NCBI GenBank assembly: GCA_015256945.1
Contig: JABZLB010000008.1
Location: forward strand, 1-64,000
Source: Prevotellaceae bacterium
GTDB lineage: Bacteria > Bacteroidota > Bacteroidia > Bacteroidales > Bacteroidaceae
Reading direction: 5' to 3'
DNA: 64,000 nt
This document shows, piece after piece, positions 1-7,098 of the stretch (position 1 is the stretch's first letter; each line of letters opens with the position of its first letter). The notes beneath the pieces were generated by a model that was given only the letters and a program-made list of their open reading frames with translations, searched no databases and had not been told where the DNA came from. The position numbers and the translations under genes were made by a program.

Positions 1-1
1 G

Positions 2-154
2 CTTAAGGACGAGTATAATATATGGATTTGTCCGAACGGTGGGGCTATGCGCGACCGCGTTTTTCGCGTAGGCCATATTGGTGCACTTACTGTTGACCAC
101 AATACACAGCTTATAAACGCCATGAACGATATGCTTAAGCGCGGGCTTCTATAA
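2..154 (+). CDS. class V (PLP-dependent) aminotransferase, C-terminal end
   Basis: Only the last 50 codons are present; the gene enters from the left edge. The visible end reads ...WICPNGGAMRDRVFRVGHIGAL..., which resembles the C-terminal small domain of class V aminotransferases of the 2-aminoethylphosphonate:pyruvate / alanine:glyoxylate type, where an FR(V/I)GxIG segment carries the substrate-carboxylate Arg. The downstream cytidylyltransferase fusion begins 9 nt after the stop, so the two are probably co-transcribed. Together they suggest the end of a cluster making a nucleotide-activated phosphonate or polyol phosphate for a surface polymer. The substrate cannot be set from this fragment. 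Confidence 0.6.
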   Translation, partial: LKDEYNIWICPNGGAMRDRVFRVGHIGALTVDHNTQLINAMNDMLKRGLL

Positions 155-163
155 CGTACGGCC

Positions 164-1480
164 ATGAAGAAAGTAATTACTTACGGCACCTTCGACCTCA
201 TTCACAAAGGCCATATACGCTTGCTGCAACGGGCAAAGGCGTTGGGAAATTACCTTGTCGTGGGCGTTACCGCCGACAATTTCGACCGAGCACGCGGAAA
301 GATAAACGTACAGCAGTCGCTCATTGAGCGCATAGAAGGCGTAAGGCAGACGGGTATTGCCGACGAAATTATTGTTGAAGAATACGAAGGACAGAAAATA
401 GACGATATAAAACGGCTCAATATTGATATTTTTACCGTTGGCTCCGACTGGAAAGGTCATTTCGATTATCTCAGCGAATATTGCAGGGTTGTTTACCTCG
501 ACCGCACGCAGGGCGTGTCAAGTTCTGAAATAAGGGCAGGCGAATGCAACGTACGGCTGGGGCTGATAGGCGAATCAACCATATTGAACAAAATTGTAAG
601 AGAGGCCCGGTATGTAAACGGACTAAACGTAAGCGGCATTTTCTCGCGTAGCGGTTTCAGGCTCGACGACCCCTGTTGCAACGTTCCTTCCTACGATAAT
701 ATTTCGTCGTTGCTCGATAATTGCAATGCCGTTTATGTTATTTCAAGTCCTGTTCACCATTACGATGATATTAAACAAGCTTTGGAGCGTGGCTGCAACG
801 TGCTGTGCGAATCGCCTGTAACCATTAACCCTGAGCAGTATACCGAGCTTCTTTCCTTGGCGCAGAAACAGGGATGCCTGCTTGCCGATGCCCTTAAAAC
901 GGCCTATTCAATGGCCTATTATCGACTTGTGCTGCTGGCCAAGACGGGTATTATAGGCAAAATTGTATCGGTTGATGCCACATGTACCAGCCTTTCCAAC
1001 GTGCAGGAAGCGTGGAACAGTATTTGTGCATGGGGCCCCACGGCAATGCTTCCCATCTTTCAGCTGCTTGGAACAAGCGGTTACCGGCACCATATTGTAA
1101 CGCTGCTCGACAGCCATAAAAGTCATTTCGATGCCTTTACACGTATATCGTTTGTATACCCCCACGCCGTGGCATCGTTGAAAGTAGGGCAGGGAGTGAA
1201 GTCGGAAGGCGAACTGATTATCTCTGGAACAACCGGTTATATTTATGTTCCTGCCCCATGGTGGAAGACCGATTACTTTGAAATTCGTTACGAAAATCCT
1301 GCCGAAAACAAGCGTTATTTCTATCAGCTCGACGGCGAAGGCATACGATACGAACTGGTTTCTTTTGTTAAGGCCATACAAACACAACGCCCGTACAGCT
1401 ATATTGATACATCGGTTTCGAAAGCTATTGTCGATACCATTGCCGATTTTTACGCTCAGCGCAATATTACCCTTATATAA
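164..1480 (+). CDS. cytidylyltransferase / Gfo-Idh-MocA oxidoreductase fusion protein
   Basis: The protein has 438 aa and two domains. Residues 1 to about 128 are a TagD/GCT-like cytidylyltransferase: TYGTFDLIHKGHIRLL gives the HxGH nucleotide-binding motif, and the late SSSEIR motif is present. From about residue 130 a Rossmann domain follows (VRLGLIGES...), with the YVISSPVHHYDDIKQALERG...VLCESP segment typical of Gfo/Idh/MocA NAD(P)-dependent oxidoreductases. The usual catalytic Lys of the EKP motif appears as ESP, so the second domain may be altered. The first domain should make a CDP-alcohol from CTP and an alcohol phosphate such as glycerol 3-phosphate; the second may supply or modify that alcohol. 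The start has ATG 9 nt after the aminotransferase stop. Substrate unknown. Confidence 0.75.
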   Translation: MKKVITYGTFDLIHKGHIRLLQRAKALGNYLVVGVTADNFDRARGKINVQQSLIERIEGVRQTGIADEIIVEEYEGQKIDDIKRLNIDIFTVGSDWKGHFDYLSEYCRVVYLDRTQGVSSSEIRAGECNVRLGLIGESTILNKIVREARYVNGLNVSGIFSRSGFRLDDPCCNVPSYDNISSLLDNCNAVYVISSPVHHYDDIKQALERGCNVLCESPVTINPEQYTELLSLAQKQGCLLADALKTAYSMAYYRLVLLAKTGIIGKIVSVDATCTSLSNVQEAWNSICAWGPTAMLPIFQLLGTSGYRHHIVTLLDSHKSHFDAFTRISFVYPHAVASLKVGQGVKSEGELIISGTTGYIYVPAPWWKTDYFEIRYENPAENKRYFYQLDGEGIRYELVSFVKAIQTQRPYSYIDTSVSKAIVDTIADFYAQRNITLI

Positions 1481-1616
1481 TATGGTATACCCCGTTGTTT
1501 AAGGGCACATATACCTGCCCGCTCCCTAACCATTGTTTTAATATAACGTTAATCATATTCTGCCCGAAAGGCCGAAGGGTATTGCCGTACAGCAACATCC
1601 TTTCTTTTTATTTGTT

Positions 1617-1711
1617 CATTGTTCGGCGGTCGTCACACCCGTTGTTTGGCGGTCGTCACACCCGTTGTTCGACGGCCGTCAGCAGCGCGTACGGCAGCCG
1701 CCGAACAATCA
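1617..1711. repeat. intergenic four-core palindromic element, copy 1
   Basis: Four G+C-rich cores related to GACGGCCGTC start at 1624, 1647, 1670 and 1692, so spacing is 23/23/22 bp. The outer ends read ATTGTTCGGCGG and GCCGCCGAACAAT, inverted copies of each other. The same organisation recurs at about 13613, 21844, 37723, 47062 and 60999. It lies downstream of the cytidylyltransferase fusion gene. Function unknown. Confidence 0.85.
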
Positions 1712-1925
1712 CCCTTACACAATAAAGGGCCATTCATTGCGCCGTCAATGATGATGCAATACGCCGTAAACATTGATATTGTGCATCATTAACGATGAGA
1801 CAAAACTCCGCCAAACATGAAACAATTCATGGTCAACAGCTCTGCACAGGCAGTTCGGTACGTTGCTGACACATCATCAACCATAAAACAATTCACGGCC
1901 AATAACGATGCAGCCTCTTGTTATG
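1712..1925. repeat. degenerate 22-bp tandem array continuing copy 1
   Basis: About nine degenerate 22-bp units continue in phase with the cores of copy 1. The sub-motif CCGTC or a variant falls at 1698, 1742, 1764, 1786, 1808, 1830, 1852, 1874 and 1896. Several units end in (G/T)(T/C)(C/A)AA(C/T). Units at 1816 and 1882 are closely related over about 22 bp and lie exactly 66 bp apart. I see no reading frame here; 22 is not a multiple of three. Confidence 0.6.
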
Positions 1926-2060
1926 TTTATTCTATACCGCTATAAGCTCTTTGCAAGATACGCGCCTGAAAATATCCCTTACAACATATTCTTTTTTATA
2001 ATCTTTTTACTTTTTGCAAATTTTAATCCTTTAATTTTTTAATCTTTTAATTTTTCTCCC

Positions 2061-2068
2061 TACCTTTG
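2061..2068 (+). promoter_or_regulatory. promoter -7 box (TACCTTTG)
   Basis: This is an exact match to the Bacteroidetes TAnnTTTG element, followed by GCG, in an otherwise T-rich region. No clear TTTG -33 box is seen. It would start a transcript near 2073 that meets a terminator at 2277-2317, before the LRR protein gene. Confidence 0.6.
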
Positions 2069-2181
2069 CGCTCGTGGAGAGTTTAGCAGTTACATATCAA
2101 GGCTTTAACGCAATGCAAGAAAATACAGTTTTTCCTGCCATTTTTAACGCATTATATTTGGCTGTTTCAGATATTTTGCTA

Positions 2182-2204
2182 ACACACACACACACACACA
2201 CACA
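2182..2204. repeat. (AC)11 dinucleotide microsatellite
   Basis: This is an uninterrupted run of 23 nt, (AC)11A, lying about 190 bp before the LRR protein start and inside the promoter-terminator unit. Perfect dinucleotide runs of this length are prone to slippage. It is non-coding, so any effect would be on RNA structure or spacing. Confidence 0.9.
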
Positions 2205-2276
2205 GGCGCACCGTCGCTAACATCTCTTTAATTTTCTTTCGCGTACGCGCGCGCGAAGCGCATCGCAACCTTAATA

Positions 2277-2317
2277 AACAAAGGGCTTTTCGAAGTTCCC
2301 TTTGTTCGCTTTTTTAT
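2277..2317 (+). terminator. intrinsic terminator before the LRR protein gene
   Basis: The stem AACAAAGGG / CCCTTTGTT has a loop of about 12 nt and is followed by CGCTTTTTTAT. It ends the unit that begins at the 2061 promoter, about 80 nt upstream of the LRR gene. Confidence 0.65.
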
Positions 2318-2395
2318 ACCCTTTTGCAAGGTGATGCAATAAGGATATAAGCCTGCTTTTGATATAGTTATTCAATACATATAAAATACAATTAA

Positions 2396-3853
2396 ATGAA
2401 AAGAAGTTTATTTTTTCTATGCTTTCTTATGCTCTCACTTGTAGGGAAAGCGCAGGTTACTTTTGATGTAAACAGTGAAGAAGGCTATCCTCTCCGTTAT
2501 ACCGTAATTGACGCAGTTAATCGATATGTATCGGTTGAATCTGTTTCAAAAACGTTTGTCCGTAATTCATTTGCCAAGATTACAATTCCTGCTACTGTTA
2601 TTAAGAGTGGAGAAACAGAACCTTATCATGTAACAGAGGTTGCTGACAATGCCTTTTGGTTCATTGGTGGTGGTGCATATCTGAATGGTTTAAAGCAGAT
2701 TATTTTACCAGAAGGTATTAAAAGGATAGGTAAGCGAGCTTTTTATATTAATTTTGAATTGACTGATTTCTATTTTCCATCTACATTAGAAGAAATAGGG
2801 ATGGGTGCTTTCCATTATGCATCAAGAAGTCTGAAGACGATTGATTTATCAAATACTAAGATAACTTCCCTACCAGGTTTTGTATTTGGTGAGAATCCTA
2901 TCTTTGCTCCATTTCCAGGAGTCACAACCATTAAACTTCCTCAAACTCTTCAAGAGATTGGGGTGAATGTTTTCAACAAAGCTTTTGTGAAGACACTTGA
3001 GATTCCATATAATGTGCATTCTATTAGCGTTATTGCTTTTAACGAAATGGAAAAACTTGAAGAAATTGAGTTTAAAAACCCTATACCTGCAACTATTGTG
3101 TTAGAATCTCCAACTGATAATGTTAATTATTTTCTTAATGAAAATGATAATCTACAAACCATTTATGTTCCCATAGATGCTACCGTAGCTTACAAGGTTC
3201 CCGCAGGCTGGTCACAGCATGCAAGCAAATTTAGGGAGAAAGTAAAGATAGGCCCTCACGGTTACACCTCTTTTTATTTGGAGAACGAAAACTTTGAGGT
3301 ACCGGCTGGCTGCACAGCGTATATTATAAAGAGCGTAACACAAGAAGGAACAACAAATTTTGGCCGAACCACAGAACAAGTTATTCCTGCAGGTAGTGTT
3401 ATTCCAAAACAAACAGGCTTTATTCTTAAGGGCACAGCCAACAGCACAGTTACTTATCGTGCAAACCTTACAGGCGTAACGGAAGTTAACGTAACAGGCA
3501 ACCTGCTTGTAGGTACGGCTACTGAACAGGAAATAAGCGGGGCAGGTTATAAATATTACCTCTTTGGCCATGGTGCAGTAGGCCAGGGCTTTTATTATCA
3601 AACGGGCCGTGACGGCAGCTCTATGAAGCTTGGTGCCCATCGTGCCGGCTTAAAATTGTCTACATCGGGCTTTGCACCTGCCAAGGAATTAATATTCAAC
3701 TTTGAAGATGCAACGACAAATGGTATCAGCAATGTGAAGACAACAGCAGAACCCAGAACCGATGTTATCTACGACTTGCAGGGCCGTCGCGTAAAGAATC
3801 CTGTAAACGGTATTTATATTGTGAACGGAAAGAAAGTAGTAATCAGCAAGTAA
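2396..3853 (+). CDS. BspA-like leucine-rich-repeat surface protein with T9SS-type C-terminus
   Basis: The protein has 485 aa. An N-terminal signal peptide ends near residue 20 (GKAQ). Residues about 70-230 carry BspA/LRR_5-type repeats, for example LKQIILPEGIKRIGKRAF, YFPSTLEEIGMGAFH and IKLPQTLQEIGVNVF. A central region (about 280-440) has no motif I recognise. The C-terminus (DVIYDLQGRRV...GIYIVNGKKVVISK) matches the sorting domain used by type IX secretion, so the protein is probably carried across the outer membrane and anchored at the surface. BspA-like proteins are adhesins in oral Bacteroidetes. The LRR half is clearly more A+T-rich than the C-terminal third, which suggests a mosaic gene. 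The 74-aa protein gene starts 8 nt downstream. Confidence 0.85.
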   Translation: MKRSLFFLCFLMLSLVGKAQVTFDVNSEEGYPLRYTVIDAVNRYVSVESVSKTFVRNSFAKITIPATVIKSGETEPYHVTEVADNAFWFIGGGAYLNGLKQIILPEGIKRIGKRAFYINFELTDFYFPSTLEEIGMGAFHYASRSLKTIDLSNTKITSLPGFVFGENPIFAPFPGVTTIKLPQTLQEIGVNVFNKAFVKTLEIPYNVHSISVIAFNEMEKLEEIEFKNPIPATIVLESPTDNVNYFLNENDNLQTIYVPIDATVAYKVPAGWSQHASKFREKVKIGPHGYTSFYLENENFEVPAGCTAYIIKSVTQEGTTNFGRTTEQVIPAGSVIPKQTGFILKGTANSTVTYRANLTGVTEVNVTGNLLVGTATEQEISGAGYKYYLFGHGAVGQGFYYQTGRDGSSMKLGAHRAGLKLSTSGFAPAKELIFNFEDATTNGISNVKTTAEPRTDVIYDLQGRRVKNPVNGIYIVNGKKVVISK

Positions 3854-3861
3854 ACTTAAAG

Positions 3862-4086
3862 ATGGAGACATTAACGATGAAAACAAAAACAATATATACA
3901 GCACCCCGTACAAGCATAGTAAGCGTCAGCACCGACGACGTAATGCAGGGTTTTATAGTAACTTCGTACAGCATTTTAGAAGGAGAGGCCAAAAAGGGCT
4001 TCGTGATGGATGACGACGAAGAGGATAATGTTGCAACGGTAAACGGTAAAGCCTTAGCCGGTTATACCAACTGGGAAGAACAGTAA
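3862..4086 (+). CDS. small 74-aa acidic protein, unknown function
   Basis: It begins 8 nt after the LRR protein stop and ends before a strong terminator, so it is the last gene of a two-gene unit. The N-terminus (METLTMKTKTIYTAPRTS) is basic with no hydrophobic signal peptide; the middle contains an acidic MDDDEEDN run. An alternative ATG lies at 3877 (MKTKTIYTAP). Bacteroidales genomes contain many short proteins beginning with a Lys/Tyr/Pro-rich stretch (roughly YxxPxxxVVxV) beside exported proteins; this one fits that general look. I assign no function. Confidence 0.6.
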   Translation: METLTMKTKTIYTAPRTSIVSVSTDDVMQGFIVTSYSILEGEAKKGFVMDDDEEDNVATVNGKALAGYTNWEEQ

Positions 4087-4135
4087 TCATTATATCCTGA
4101 AAAACTGCTGCCACAGAAGCAGCAAATATAAAGCG

Positions 4136-4186
4136 CCGTGTGCCCGATGTTCAGCGAACAAGGGCGCACGGTTTTGTTGTTTTTTA
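4136..4186 (+). terminator. intrinsic terminator after the LRR / 74-aa unit
   Basis: The stem CCGTGTGCCC / GGGCGCACGG is 10 bp with one G-T wobble. It is followed by TTTTGTTGTTTTTT. Confidence 0.85.
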
Positions 4187-4239
4187 ATGGTAAAATATTT
4201 TATATGGTTTAATTCCTTGCCTTTTCTGCTTTCTTTTAT

Positions 4240-4247
4240 TACCTTTA
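4240..4247 (+). promoter_or_regulatory. promoter -7 box (TACCTTTA) for GH92
   Basis: It differs from the Bacteroidetes TAnnTTTG consensus at the last base only. It lies about 37 nt before the GH92 start codon and after the upstream terminator. Confidence 0.5.
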
Positions 4248-4284
4248 CAGCATAAACTGGAAACCCTGAAAACTATTATTAATC

Positions 4285-6498
4285 ATGTTATTTAGAAATT
4301 TGTTTATTTCTTCATTGTTTCTGCTTACGGCAGGTACTGCATCGGCTCTGGGCGAACAAGGTGTTACAAAGTATGTGAATCCGTTTATAGGAACAGGCGC
4401 TGTTGACCAGAACAGCCTGATGGGAAACACGTTTCCCGGGGCGTGCGTGCCTTTTGGTTTGGTGCAGCTCAGCCCTGATGTAAAGAGTAAGCCCACAGGC
4501 CATGAACCGTCAGGATACGATTACAGCAGCAATCGTATCTATGGTTTCAGCCATACTCATTTAAACGGAACGGGATGCGTTGATTTGCTTGACGTGCTGG
4601 TGATGCCGTCGAGTCGTAGTTTAGACGAGTTGAGTAGGACGGACGACTTTAGTTCTACTTTTTCGCATGCAAACGAAAAAGCCAGTGTTGGTTATTACGC
4701 GGTGAAGCTTGATGAAGACGGTATCAATGCTGAGATGACGGCTACACTGCGTACGGGTATGCACCGTTACACGTATGCTGCAGGCAAGGCCAGCAATCTT
4801 GTTTTTGACATGGCCCATTCAGGACATTGGACAAGGAATATTTCAGATGCACAGTTGCGCCTTATCGACCCTTATACACTGGCTGGCTATCGTATTCTGG
4901 ACGGCTGGCAACGACTGCGTAAGGTGTATTTCTATGCTACATTCAACCGTCCCGTAAAGGAAACCATCTTCAAGGCTTATAACCATATTTACCATAACGG
5001 CGACTGTGCCAATGGCAAAGATGTAAAATGTTTCCTCAGTTTTGAACCTTCATCAGAGCCTTTAATCGTTAAGGTTGCACTGTCACCGGTAAGTGCCGAC
5101 AATGCAAAGATGAATATTCGTGAGAACGATACATGGAACTTTGATGCGGTAAGGCAGAAGGCTGTTGATTCGTGGGAAAAGGAATTAGGCAATATTCGTA
5201 TTGAGGGAACGGACGATCAGAAGGCTATTTTCTACACAGGGCTTTACCATGCGTATATTCAACCCAATACCATATCGGATATTAATGGCGAATTTATGTT
5301 TGCCAATTACACAACGGGAAGAACAGAATATGGAGAAGCTCATTACAGTACGTTCTCGCTTTGGGATACATTCCGGGCCTGCCATCCGATGTATACGCTG
5401 CTGAAGCAGGACCGTGTGGCCGACTTTGTAAAGAGTATGCTTCGGCAATATGACTCGTACGGCTATCTTCCTATCTGGCAACTCTGGGGTACTGACAACT
5501 ATTGTATGATTGGCAATCATGCCATACCCGTTCTGGTTGATGCTGTTTTGAAAAAGATTCCGGGTGTTGATGCCGAGCGCGTTTACGATGCTGTAAAGGG
5601 AACGTCCATGCGTGAACATGAGGGTTCGCCGTGGAAAATATTGGATAAATACGGTTATTATCCAGAAGATTTACAAACACAGTCGGTTTCCATTACGCTG
5701 GAAGAGGCGTATAATGATGCTTGTGTAGCCCGGCTTGCCAAATATTTAGGGAAGACGGCCGACTATGAATACTTTGCTCATCGCTCACGTAATTATCGTA
5801 ACTTGTTTGATAAAAATACAGGCTTCTTCCGTGGAAAGCTGAGTAATGGCAAATGGATTGAACCGTTTGACCCGCTGCAATACGGTGCCAATGGAGGCAA
5901 TCCGTTTACCGAAGCCAACGCATGGCAGTATCGTTGGTATGTGCCACAGGACGTGCCTGACTTAATAAACCTGATTGGTGGCAAAAAGAAATTTGTTGCC
6001 GAACTGGATAAATTCTTCACATATTCTACCAACCAGGCAGATACGAAGAACAGTAATGCCAGTGGGTTTATTGGCCAGTATGCGCATGGCAACGAGCCCA
6101 GCCACCATTGTGTATACCTTTATAATTATGCCGGTGCTGAACGAAAAGCACAGTATTACGCCAATAAGGTGATGACCGAACAATATAAAAATCGTATTGA
6201 CGGATACTCAGGTAATGAAGATTGCGGACAAATGTCGAGCTGGTATATTCTTTCAGCCATGGGCTTTTATCCTGTTGACCCCGCTTCTGGCATCTATCAG
6301 TTTGGCTCGCCACAGCTTCGAAAGGCTGATATAACATTGCCCGATGGCAGACATTTTGTTATAACAACCAATAGAAAAGGCAAGGACGACTGTTATATAA
6401 AGGCAATAAAGCTGAACGGTAAGCCGTATAAACAAAACTTTATACTTCATGAAGACATCATGAAAGGGGGAACACTCGAGTTTGTGATGGGAAAATAA
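4285..6498 (+). CDS. glycoside hydrolase family 92 (alpha-mannosidase)
   Basis: The protein has 737 aa, usual for GH92. A signal peptide covers about residues 1-21 (ending TASA). Family landmarks in order are VNPFIGTG near the N-terminus, GNTFPGACVPFGLVQLSPD, YGFSHTHLNGTG, a central helical-barrel region with FSLWDTFRACHP, then GNEPSHHCVYLYNYAG and DGYSGNEDCGQMSSWYILSAMGFYPVDP. These segments contain the conserved acidic and His residues of the Ca-dependent inverting exo-mannosidases. It probably trims alpha-linked mannose, as from host N-glycans, in the periplasm or at the surface; linkage cannot be read. It has its own promoter and terminator, and no SusC/D pair is adjacent. Confidence 0.93.
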   Translation: MLFRNLFISSLFLLTAGTASALGEQGVTKYVNPFIGTGAVDQNSLMGNTFPGACVPFGLVQLSPDVKSKPTGHEPSGYDYSSNRIYGFSHTHLNGTGCVDLLDVLVMPSSRSLDELSRTDDFSSTFSHANEKASVGYYAVKLDEDGINAEMTATLRTGMHRYTYAAGKASNLVFDMAHSGHWTRNISDAQLRLIDPYTLAGYRILDGWQRLRKVYFYATFNRPVKETIFKAYNHIYHNGDCANGKDVKCFLSFEPSSEPLIVKVALSPVSADNAKMNIRENDTWNFDAVRQKAVDSWEKELGNIRIEGTDDQKAIFYTGLYHAYIQPNTISDINGEFMFANYTTGRTEYGEAHYSTFSLWDTFRACHPMYTLLKQDRVADFVKSMLRQYDSYGYLPIWQLWGTDNYCMIGNHAIPVLVDAVLKKIPGVDAERVYDAVKGTSMREHEGSPWKILDKYGYYPEDLQTQSVSITLEEAYNDACVARLAKYLGKTADYEYFAHRSRNYRNLFDKNTGFFRGKLSNGKWIEPFDPLQYGANGGNPFTEANAWQYRWYVPQDVPDLINLIGGKKKFVAELDKFFTYSTNQADTKNSNASGFIGQYAHGNEPSHHCVYLYNYAGAERKAQYYANKVMTEQYKNRIDGYSGNEDCGQMSSWYILSAMGFYPVDPASGIYQFGSPQLRKADITLPDGRHFVITTNRKGKDDCYIKAIKLNGKPYKQNFILHEDIMKGGTLEFVMGK

Positions 6499-6555
6499 TC
6501 AGTCTAATTACATTGTTGTGTGTGGTGTCTGACATCAGTATGATGAAATAAAAAC

Positions 6556-6594
6556 AACAAAGCCCTGGAATTATATTCCAGGGCTTTGTTTATA
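6556..6594. terminator. bidirectional terminator between GH92 and HU
   Basis: The stem ACAAAGCCCTGGAA / TTCCAGGGCTTTGT is 14 bp and perfect. An A-rich flank on one side and a T-rich flank on the other let it serve the two convergent genes. Confidence 0.88.
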
Positions 6595-6612
6595 ATACGA
6601 AAAGTATTTACA

Positions 6613-6888
6613 TTATTTATTAACCTTTTCTTCAAATTCTGCACCCGGTGCAAACTTAACAACTTTCTTTGCAGCGATGGTAATTTTAGCGCCGGTAGAA
6701 GGATTAACACCCTGGCGAGCAGGGCGCTCTTTAACAGCGAATGTACCAAATCCAAGAAGTTGTACTTTATCTCCAGCAACAACAGCTTCCTTAATAGCTT
6801 CGACAGCGGCATCAAGAGCTTTCTTTGCGTCTACTGCAGTAACATCTGCTTTCTCTGCGATTTTCTTTACTAATTCTGTCTTGTTCAT
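6613..6888 (-). CDS. HU family DNA-binding protein
   Basis: The protein has 91 aa, standard for HU/IHF-type nucleoid proteins. It begins MNKTELVKKIAEKADV, has the dimer-core motif GFGTFAVKERPARQGVNP (the flexible beta-arm that wraps DNA) and ends KFAPGAEFEEKVNK. The ATG at 6886-6888 is chosen because the family begins there; an in-frame extension upstream would run into the promoter. A well-formed promoter lies about 55 nt upstream. Confidence 0.95.
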   Translation of the reverse strand: MNKTELVKKIAEKADVTAVDAKKALDAAVEAIKEAVVAGDKVQLLGFGTFAVKERPARQGVNPSTGAKITIAAKKVVKFAPGAEFEEKVNK

Positions 6889-6940
6889 GTTTTTTATCTT
6901 TAAAGTGAATAAATTAATCAGTACAAACACTATTATGCGA

Positions 6941-6971
6941 CAAATATATATGATTAGTTTCATAATTCAAA
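6941..6971 (-). promoter_or_regulatory. promoter for HU (TTTG -33 / TATATTTG -7)
   Basis: On the minus strand a TTTG box (6971-6968) is followed after 19 nt by TATATTTG (6948-6941). This is a textbook Bacteroidetes sigma-ABfr promoter. Confidence 0.8.
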
Positions 6972-7053
6972 CAAAAAAAAAGAAAAAATGTTTTATGCAA
7001 TGAAAAAAGAGGGTAAAACGGCTGTTTTATAGCTCGTTAATAGAGTTTTTTCG

Positions 7054-7061
7054 TACTTTTG
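7054..7061 (+). promoter_or_regulatory. promoter -7 box (TACTTTTG) for rhomboid gene
   Basis: TACTTTTGCACC matches TAnnTTTG. It lies 37 nt upstream of the rhomboid start codon. It is divergent from the HU promoter. Confidence 0.7.
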
Positions 7062-7098
7062 CACCACTTCGAGATATACAGTTAGAATAAATAATAAA

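Larger units (their letters stand above)
2074..2317 (+). ncRNA. candidate small RNA or attenuated leader upstream of LRR gene
   Basis: A promoter-like box (2061) and an intrinsic terminator (2277-2317) bound about 245 nt with no convincing reading frame. The segment contains an (AC)11 tract and an alternating CGCGTACGCGCGCGCG tract. It could be an independent small RNA or a leader whose terminator limits read-through into the LRR gene at 2396. It matches no RNA family I recognise. Confidence 0.35.

Noticed and set aside
908..1387. 159-codon minus-strand frame inside the fusion gene
   Set aside because: It is antisense to a gene with clear domains, has no recognisable motif and its codon use is not typical of the neighbours.
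1617..1925. 22-bp periodic arrays read as CRISPR
   Set aside because: Units are contiguous and degenerate with no unique spacers of 25-40 bp, the same pattern occurs at several unlinked places, and no cas gene is present.
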